A DNA stretch of 64,000 bases, from contig OZ059894.1 in assembly GCA_964057225.1 (NCBI GenBank), forward strand, positions 2,418,001-2,482,000, read 5' to 3'. Position numbers and translations under genes: made by a program. Below, one piece after another: positions 53,349 through 61,222 of the stretch (within the stretch, counting starts at the first letter, position 1; every line of letters begins with the position of its first letter). The notes under the pieces were generated by a model that saw only the letters and a list, made by a program, of their open reading frames with translations, ran no database searches and was not told the DNA's origin. The stretch is from Auanema rhodensis. Taxonomy: Eukaryota > Nematoda > Chromadorea > Rhabditida > Rhabditidae.

Positions 53349-56300
53349 TTGACAAAAATTTTTTCGAAAAATTTCAAAATAATTTAGCAAAAAGTAGATG
53401 TTTTTAGATTCCTTTTTTCAAGGCGAAGACGATGGACATTGTTATTCAACGAAAAAATTAATTCTTCAGGGTGAAAATCGAGGATATAAGTGTGAACTTA
53501 TATCAGTTGATATCTCGGTGCATTTCTAAGCTAGCGCAAATCTGATAACACAGATCGACGCAGCTTAAAAATCCGCATCGAATGCACTATACTACATTGA
53601 GAAACGCTTAATACAAAAATTAGTTATGATCGTTTGAAAAATGATGCATTAGTGTATGTTGAGTTTCCATGTACACTCAACATTGCTTCCAAAAACATTT
53701 TGACAAAAATTTTTTCGAAAAATTTCAAAATAATTTAGCAAAAAGTAGATGTTTTTAGTTTCCTTTTTTCAAGGCAAAGACGATGGACGATGTTATTCAA
53801 CGAAAAAATTAATTCTTCAGGGTGAAAATCGAGGATATAAGTGTGAACTTATATCAGTTGATATCTCGGTGCATTTTTAAGCTAGCGCAAATCTGCTAAC
53901 ACAGATCGATGCAGCTTAAAAATCCGCATCGAATGCACTATACTACATTGAGAAACGCTTAATACAAAAATTAGTTATGATCGTTTGAAAAATGATGCAT
54001 TAGTGTATGTTGAGTTTCCATGTACACTCAACATTGCTTCCAAAAACATTTTGACAAAAATTTTTTCGAAAAATTTTAAAATAATTTTGCAAAAATTAGA
54101 TGTTTTCAGATTCTTTTTTTCAAGGCGAAGACGATGGACATTGTTATTCAACGAAAAAATTAATTCTTCAGGGTGAAAATCGAGGATATAAGTGTGAATT
54201 TATATCAGTTGATATCTCGGTGCATTTCTAAGCTAGCGCAAATCTGATAACACAGATCGACGCAGCTTAAAAATCCGCATCGAATGCACTTTACTACATT
54301 GAGAAACGCTTAATACAAAAATTAGTTATGATCGTTTGAAAAATGATGCATTAGTGTATGTTGAGTTTCCATGTACACTCAACATTGCTTCCAAAAACAT
54401 TTTGACAAAAATTTTTTCGAAAAATTTCAAAATAATTTAGCAAAAAGTAGATGTTTTTAGTTTCCTTTTTTCAAGGCAAAGACGATGGACGATGTTATTC
54501 AACGAAAAAATTAATTCTTCAGGGTGAAAATCGAGGATATAAGTGTGAACTTATATCAGTTGATATCTCGGTGCATTTTTAAGCTAGCGCAAATCTGCTA
54601 ACACAGATCGATGCAGCTTAAAAATCCGCATCGAATGCACTATACTACATTGAGAAACGCTTAATACAAAAATTAGTTATGATCGTTTGAAAAATGATGC
54701 ATTAGTGTATGTTGAGTTTCCATGTACACTCAACATTGCTTCCAAAAACATTTTGACAAAAATTTTTTCGAAAAATTTTAAAATAATTTTGCAAAAATTA
54801 GATGTTTTCAGATTTTTTTTTTCAAGGCGAAGACGATGGACATTGTTATTCAACGAAAAAATTAATTCTTCAGGGTGAAAATCGAGGATATAAGTGTGAA
54901 CATATATCAGTTGATATCTCGGTGCATTTTTAAGCTAGCGCAAATCTGATAACACAGACCGACGCAGCTTAAAAATCCGCATCGAATGCACTATTCTACA
55001 TTGAGAAACGCTCAATACAAAAATTAGTTATGATCGTTTGAAAAATGATGCATTAGTGTATGTTGAGTTTCCATGTACAATCAACATTGCTTCCAAAAAC
55101 ATTTTGACAAAAATTTTTTCGAAAAATTTCAAAACAATTTAGCAAAAAGTAGATGTTTTTAGATTCCTTTTTTCAAGGCAAAGACGATGGACGATGTTAT
55201 TCAACGAAAAAATTAATTCTTCAGGGTGAAAATCGAGGATATAAGTGTGAACTTATATCAGTTGATATCTCGGTGCATTTTTAAGCTAGCGCAAATCTGC
55301 TAACACAGATCGATGCAGCTTAAAAATCCGCATCGAATGCACTATACTACATTGAGAAACGCTTAATACAAAAATTAGTTATGATCGTTTGAAAAATGAT
55401 GCATTAGTGTATGTTGAGTTTCCATGTACACTCAACATTGCTTCCAAAAACATTTTGACAAAAATTTTTTCGAAAAATTTTAAAATAATTTTGCAAAAAT
55501 TAGATGTTTTCAGATTTTTTTTTTCAAGGCGAAGACGATGGACATTGTTATTCAACGAAAAAATTAATTCTTCAGGGTGAAAATCGAGGATATAAGTGTG
55601 AACATATATCAGTTGATATCTCGGTGCATTTTTAAGCTAGCGCAAATCTGATAACACAGACCGACGCAGCTTAAAAATCCGCATCGAATGCACTATTCTA
55701 CATTGAGAAACGCTCAATACAAAAATTAGTTATGATCGTTTGAAAAATGATGCATTAGTGTATGTTGAGTTTCCATGTACAATCAACATTGCTTCCAAAA
55801 ACATTTTGACAAAAATTTTTTCGAAAAATTTCAAAACAATTTAGCAAAAAGTAGATGTTTTTAGATTCCTTTTTTCAAGGCAAAGACGATGGACGATGTT
55901 ATTCAACGAAAAAATTAATTCTTCAGGGTGAAAATCGAGAATATAAGTGTGAACTTATATCAGTTGATATCTCGGTGCATTTTTAAGCTAGCGCAAATCT
56001 GATAACACAGATCGACGCAGCTTAAAAATCCGCATCGAATGCACTATACTACATTGAGAAACGCTCAATACAAAAATTAGTTATGATCGTTTGAAAAATG
56101 ATGAATTAGTGTATGTTGAGTTTCCATGTACACTCAACATTGCTTCCAAAAACATTTTGACAAAAATTTTTTCGAGAAATTTCAAAATAATTTAGCAAAA
56201 AGTAGATGTTTTTAGATTCCTTTTTTCAAGGCGAAGACGATGGACATTGTTATTCAACGAAAAAATTAATTCTTCAGGGTGAAAATCGAGGATATAAGTG

Positions 56301-59300
56301 TGAACATATATCAGTTGATATCTCGGTGCATTTTTAAGCTAGCGCAAATCTGATAACACAGACCGACGCAGCTTAAAAATCCGCATCGAATGCACTATTC
56401 TACATTGAGAAACGCTCAATACAAAAATTAGTTATGATCGTTTGAAAAATGATGCATTAGTGTATGTTGAGTTTCCATGTACAATCAACATTGCTTCCAA
56501 AAACATTTTGACAAAAATTTTTTCGAAAAATTTCAAAACAATTTAGCAAAAAGTAGATGTTTTTAGATTCCTTTTTTCAAGGCAAAGACGATGGACGATG
56601 TTATTCAACGAAAAAATTAATTCTTCAGGGTGAAAATCGAGAATATAAGTGTGAACTTATATCAGTTGATATCTCGGTGCATTTTTAAGCTAGCGCAAAT
56701 CTGATAACACAGATCGACGCAGCTTAAAAATCCGCATCGAATGCACTATACTACATTGAGAAACGCTCAATACAAAAATTAGTTATGATCGTTTGAAAAA
56801 TGATGAATTAGTGTATGTTGAGTTTCCATGTACACTCAACATTGCTTCCAAAAACATTTTGACAAAAATTTTTTCGAGAAATTTCAAAATAATTTAGCAA
56901 AAAGTAGATGTTTTTAGATTCCTTTTTTCAAGGCGAAGACGATGGACATTGTTATTCAACGAAAAAATTAATTCTTCAGGGTGAAAATCGAGGATATAAG
57001 TGTGAACTTATATCAGTTGATATCTCGGTGCATTTTTAAGCTAGCGCAAATCTGATAACACAGATCGACGCAGCTTAAAAATCCGCATCGAATGCACTAT
57101 ACTACATTGAGAAACGCTTAATACAAAAATTAGTTATGATCGTTTGAAAAATGATGCATTAGTGTATGTTGAGTTTCCATGTACACTCAACATTGCTTCC
57201 AAAAACATTTTGACAAAAATTTTTTCGAAAAATTTCAAAATAATTTAGCAAAAAGTAGATGTTTTTAGTTTCCTTTTTTCAAGGCAAAGACGATGGACGA
57301 TGTTATTCAACGAAAAAATTAATTCTTCAGGGTGAAAATCGAGGATATAAGTGTGAACTTATATCAGTTGATATCTCGGTGCATTTTTAAGCTAGCGCAA
57401 ATCTGCTAACACAGATCGATGCAGCTTAAAAATCCGCATCGAATGCACTATACTACATTGAGAAACGCTTAATACAAAAATTAGTTATGATCGTTTGAAA
57501 AATGATGCATTAGTGTATGTTGAGTTTCCATGTACACTCAACATTGCTTCCAAAAACATTTTGACAAAAATTTTTTCGAAAAATTTTAAAATAATTTTGC
57601 AAAAATTAGATGTTTTCAGATTCTTTTTTTCAAGGCGAAGACGATGGACATTGTTATTCAACGAAAAAATTAATTCTTCAGGGTGAAAATCGAGGATATA
57701 AGTGTGAATTTATATCAGTTGATATCTCGGTGCATTTCTAAGCTAGCGCAAATCTGATAACACAGATCGACGCAGCTTAAAAATCCGCATCGAATGCACT
57801 ATACTACATTGAGAAACGCTTAATACAAAAATTAGTTATGATCGTTTGAAAAATGATGCATTAGTGTATGTTGAGTTTCCATGTACACTCAACATTGCTT
57901 CCAAAAACATTTTGACAAAAATTTTTTCGAAAAATTTCAAAATAATTTAGCAAAAAGTAGATGTTTTTAGTTTCCTTTTTTCAAGGCAAAGACGATGGAC
58001 GATGTTATTCAACGAAAAAATTAATTCTTCAGGGTGAAAATCGAGGATATAAGTGTGAACTTATATCAGTTGATATCTCGGTGCATTTTTAAGCTAGCGC
58101 AAATCTGCTAACACAGATCGATGCAGCTTAAAAATCCGCATCGAATGCACTATACTACATTGAGAAACGCTTAATACAAAAATTAGTTATGATCGTTTGA
58201 AAAATGATGCATTAGTGTATGTTGAGTTTCCATGTACACTCAACATTGCTTCCAAAAACATTTTGACAAAAATTTTTTCGAAAAATTTTAAAATAATTTT
58301 GCAAAAATTAGATGTTTTCAGATTTTTTTTTTCAAGGCGAAGACGATGGACATTGTTATTCAACGAAAAAATTAATTCTTCAGGGTGAAAATCGAGGATA
58401 TAAGTGTGAACATATATCAGTTGATATCTCGGTGCATTTTTAAGCTAGCGCAAATCTGATAACACAGACCGACGCAGCTTAAAAATCCGCATCGAATGCA
58501 CTATTCTACATTGAGAAACGCTCAATACAAAAATTAGTTATGATCGTTTGAAAAATGATGCATTAGTGTATGTTGAGTTTCCATGTACAATCAACATTGC
58601 TTCCAAAAACATTTTGACAAAAATTTTTTCGAAAAATTTCAAAACAATTTAGCAAAAAGTAGATGTTTTTAGATTCCTTTTTTCAAGGCAAAGACGATGG
58701 ACGATGTTATTCAACGAAAAAATTAATTCTTCAGGGTGAAAATCGAGAATATAAGTGTGAACTTATATCAGTTGATATCTCGGTGCATTTTTAAGCTAGC
58801 GCAAATCTGATAACACAGATCGACGCAGCTTAAAAATCCGCATCGAATGCACTATACTACATTGAGAAACGCTCAATACAAAAATTAGTTATGATCGTTT
58901 GAAAAATGATGAATTAGTGTATGTTGAGTTTCCATGTACACTCAACATTGCTTCCAAAAACATTTTGACAAAAATTTTTTCGGGAAATTTCAAAATAATT
59001 TAGCAAAAAGTAGATGTTTTTAGATTCCTTTTTTCAAGGCAAAGACGATGGACATTGTTATTCAACGAAAAAATTAATTCTTCAGGGTGAAAATCGAGGA
59101 TATAAGTGTGAACATATATCAGTTGATATCTCGGTGCATTTTCAAGCTAGCGCAAATCTGATAACACAGACCGACGCAGCTTAAAAATCCGCATCGAATG
59201 CACTATTCTACATTGAGAAACGCTCAATACAAAAATTAGTTATGATCGTTTGAAAAATGATGCATTAGTGTATGTTGAGTTTCCATGTACAATCAACATT

Positions 59301-59666
59301 GCTTCCAAAAACATTTTGACAAAAATTTTTTCGAAAAATTTCAAAACAATTTAGCAAAAAGTAGATGTTTTTAGATTCCTTTTTTCAAGGCAAAGACGAT
59401 GGACGATGTTATTCAACGAAAAAATTAATTCTTCAGGGTGAAAATCGAGAATATAAGTGTGAACTTATATCAGTTGATATCTCGGTGCATTTTTAAGCTA
59501 GCGCAAATCTGATAACACAGATCGACGCAGCTTAAAAATCCGCATCGAATGCACTATACTACATTGAGAAACGCTCAATACAAAAATTAGTTATGATCGT
59601 TTGAAAAATGATGAATTAGTGTATGTTGAGTTTCCATGTACACTCAACATTGCTTCCAAAAACATT
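53349..59666. repeat. HOR block: 10-monomer (3510 bp) duplication with a dimer difference
   Basis: The order GGACGATG type, TTTTGC type, GGACGATG type, TTTTGC type from 53700 repeats from 57210. The rare GTGTGAATTTATATC is at 54192 and 57702, exactly 3510 bp apart. Between these runs the left copy has one extra pair of monomers (55104/55455) compared with the right. The AAAACAATTTAGC subtype (55104, 55806, 56508, 58614, 59316) alternates with CGAGAAATTT monomers. The CACTTTACTAC change near 54287 is private to the left copy. Confidence 0.8.
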
Positions 59667-59929
59667 TTGACAAAAATTTTTTCGAGAAATTTCAAAATAA
59701 TTTAGCAAAAAGTAGATGTTTTTAGATTCCTTTTTTCAAGGCGAAGACGATGGACATTGTTATTCAACGAAAAAATTAATTCTTCAGGGTGAAAATCGAG
59801 GATATAAGTGTGAACTTATATCAGTTGATATCTCGGTGCATTTTTAAGCTAGCGCAAATCTGATAACACAGATCGACGCAGCTTAAAAATCCGCATCGAA
59901 TGCACTATACTACATTGAGAAACGCTTAA

Positions 59930-59931
59930 TA
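59930..59931. other. TA target-site duplication, left
   Basis: The uninterrupted monomer reads CGCTTAATACAAAAATT. Here CGCTTAA is followed by TA, then the element's TTAGGTACC. TA duplication is the hallmark of Tc1/mariner insertion. Confidence 0.95.
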
Positions 59932-59960
59932 TTAGGTACCGGAAAAAGTAATCGACGTTT
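59932..59960 (+). repeat. Mariner terminal inverted repeat, left (29 bp)
   Basis: It begins TTAGGTACCGGAAAAAGTA and ends CGACGTTT. It is identical to the inverse complement of 61192-61220, and similarity stops at the next base. This end lies downstream of the transposase gene. Confidence 0.97.
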
Positions 59961-60004
59961 TTGAACCTTCACATTAAACTACAAAATTTTTTTTTAAAAA
60001 TAAG

Positions 60005-60010
60005 TTTATT
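60005..60010 (-). terminator. AATAAA poly(A) signal overlapping the transposase stop codon
   Basis: The minus strand reads GAATAAAC: the TAA stop (60008-60006) lies inside the hexamer AATAAA. Cleavage at the usual 10-30 bases downstream would fall within the element before the left inverted repeat. A canonical hexamer here is seen directly; its use is inferred. Confidence 0.55.
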
Positions 60011-61034
60011 CTACAAAATAATCACCATTACAATTTATTGTTTTTTCCCAACGTTCTACAAGATTATTCATTCCACGTGAAAAAAAGTCTAGCGTTTTAG
60101 AGGCGAAAAATGTGTTGAGTTCAGTTCTGAGCTCGATTTCATTTGAAAAAGTTTTATTACATAAAAAGTTAGAAAGTGAAAGAAACAAGTGATAATCAGT
60201 GGGTGAAAGATCTGGGCTGTAAGGTGGGTGTGGTAAAAGACTCCATCCAACGCTTTCTATCTTGTTCCGAGTCTCAATTGCAATATGAGGCCTTGCGTTG
60301 TCCTGAAGCAGTAGAACTCCTTTCCTGTTGACTAAAGCCGGGCGAAGTTTGATGAGTTTCTGATGAACTATGTCTATCTGAGCACAATATGCTGTTCTAT
60401 CAATAGTTCTCCCTTTTGGCAAATAATCTACGTGAACAATTCCGTGTGAAGTCCACCATACAGTAATCAAAATTTTTTTTGATGTCAGTGCCTTCTTAGC
60501 TATGGTTCCTGCCGGTTCTCCTCGTTGAACCCATTGTGCTGATCTTCTGGAGTTATCGTATTCAACCCATTTTTCATCACAGGTGAGAATACGATCGATG
60601 AAAGGGTCCTGAGAATTCATAGAGAGAAGAGAAGCAGCTATAGTCAGGCGAGTCAACTTGTTGTCTTCGGAGAGAGTATGTGGAATCCATTTGTCGAGCT
60701 TTTTGATGTAGTTTAACTCATGTAGACGCTTCCTAACTGTAGATTCATCACAATTCAAGTCTCTACATAGTTCCTGACAAGTTGCTCTTGGTGTTTCGTG
60801 AATTTTCTCTTTTAACTTATCATCATCAAGAATTCTTGGTCGACCGAGACGTTGTTCATCTTCAAGGTCTTCATTTCCTGTTTTGAATCTTCTGAACCAG
60901 AATCTTGCCACTCCGTCACTCACAGCATCATCACCGAACACTCTTCTAATTTTTTGAGCAGCTTCAGAAGCTTTAAGATTGTTCTTGAATTCATAAAGCA
61001 AAACTGAGCGAATTGTAACACTCGAGTAGACCAT
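60006..61034 (-). CDS. Mariner transposase, DD34D, 342 aa
   Basis: Catalyses cut-and-paste movement of the element in the nucleus by binding the inverted repeats and joining the excised DNA to a TA target. Reading from the ATG, a first helix-turn-helix covers about residues 8-52, an AT-hook-like GRPR is at 64-67, and a second helix-turn-helix lies near 71-108. The mariner linker motif is WIPHTL (116-121). The catalytic aspartates are D153 (TCDEKW), D245 (LQDNARPH) and D280 (SPTDYH), the last two separated by exactly 34 residues. The YSPDLSP motif is at 272-278. The start is ATG at 61034: a TGA lies four codons upstream in frame, the codon two before it is TTG, and the context AAAATGG is a good Kozak match. 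The length is typical for mariner (about 340-350 aa). There is no frameshift, internal stop or missing catalytic residue. Confidence 0.97.
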   Translation of the reverse strand: MVYSSVTIRSVLLYEFKNNLKASEAAQKIRRVFGDDAVSDGVARFWFRRFKTGNEDLEDEQRLGRPRILDDDKLKEKIHETPRATCQELCRDLNCDESTVRKRLHELNYIKKLDKWIPHTLSEDNKLTRLTIAASLLSMNSQDPFIDRILTCDEKWVEYDNSRRSAQWVQRGEPAGTIAKKALTSKKILITVWWTSHGIVHVDYLPKGRTIDRTAYCAQIDIVHQKLIKLRPALVNRKGVLLLQDNARPHIAIETRNKIESVGWSLLPHPPYSPDLSPTDYHLFLSLSNFLCNKTFSNEIELRTELNTFFASKTLDFFSRGMNNLVERWEKTINCNGDYFVE

Positions 61035-61096
61035 TTTCAATCTTCAAAAAAATAATTTTATTCAGAATATATGATCACTACACATGCATAAAATAA

Positions 61097-61105
61097 TTAT
61101 ATATA
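61097..61105 (-). promoter_or_regulatory. Candidate TATA box of the transposase gene
   Basis: The minus strand reads TATATATAA here, 63 bp upstream of the transposase ATG. Transcription starting about 30 bp downstream would give a short leader. The surrounding leader (61035-61191) is very A/T-rich, so a chance match is quite possible. Confidence 0.3.
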
Positions 61106-61191
61106 AATAGTAGTTATTTATGCTGTTTATACTTTTTTAATTAATTTTATTATATCCCGCCAAATATATAAAAAATAACTATTTGAATTTG

Positions 61192-61220
61192 AAACGTCGA
61201 TTACTTTTTCCGGTACCTAA
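61192..61220 (-). repeat. Mariner terminal inverted repeat, right (29 bp)
   Basis: Exact inverse complement of 59932-59960. It lies upstream of the transposase gene, so it is the promoter-side end. By family analogy both ends are bound by the N-terminal helix-turn-helix part of the transposase. Confidence 0.97.
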
Positions 61221-61222
61221 TA
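61221..61222. other. TA target-site duplication, right
   Basis: After the element's last bases GGTACCTAA comes TA and then CAAAAATTAGTTATG, the normal continuation of the monomer. Confidence 0.95.

Larger units (their letters stand above)
1..59931. repeat. 351-bp satellite array, left part (170.75 monomers)
   Basis: Continuous head-to-tail tandem array of an AT-rich 351-bp monomer, every copy in the same orientation. The landmark TTGACAAAAATTTTTTCG falls at 1, 352, 703, 1053, 1404 and so on to 59667. That is 170 monomers in 59666 bp, or 170 x 351 minus 4. The four missing bases are visible: a T5 instead of T6 run at 767-771, 3574-3578 and 5328-5332, and a lost T in the A-rich run near 37115. 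I found no gene in the array. The longest forward frames are 63-codon stretches in nine monomers that have no ATG. Subtypes differ at a few diagnostic sites and recur in order, as described in the block entries. The first base is already inside a monomer, so the left edge lies outside the window. Confidence 0.98.
59932..61220 (-). mobile_element. Complete mariner (IS630-Tc1-mariner) DNA transposon
   Basis: The 1289-bp element is bounded by 29-bp perfect inverted repeats starting TTAGGTACCGG and flanked by a duplicated TA (59930-59931 and 61221-61222). It holds one intron-free transposase frame on the minus strand, with about 160 bp of A/T-rich leader and 45 bp of trailer between the gene and the inverted repeats. 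Length, TTAGGT termini, TA target and the DD34D enzyme all fit mariner. From memory, the TTAGGT...AAAGTAAT termini and the NRKG and RRSAQW motifs are closest to cecropia/Hsmar1-type mariners, a tentative placement. Removing the element and one TA restores a 351-bp monomer in phase (landmarks 59667 and 61309 differ by 351 + 1291). Nothing visible is broken, so it may be autonomous and young. Confidence 0.97.

Noticed and set aside
50124-58388. Nine nearly identical 63-codon frames on the plus strand (50124, 51528, 51879, 52581, 53985, 54687, 55389, 57495, 58197)
   Set aside because: Each begins at TTG, not ATG, and contains no ATG. Each lies wholly inside a satellite monomer and exists only because one TAG changed to TTG. 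There is no signal peptide, domain or upstream promoter context to support a gene.
61035-61040. Start of the transposase two codons upstream, giving 344 residues
   Set aside because: The codon at 61040-61038 is TTG and an in-frame TGA lies just before it. A eukaryotic element would start at the ATG at 61034, which has a good Kozak context.
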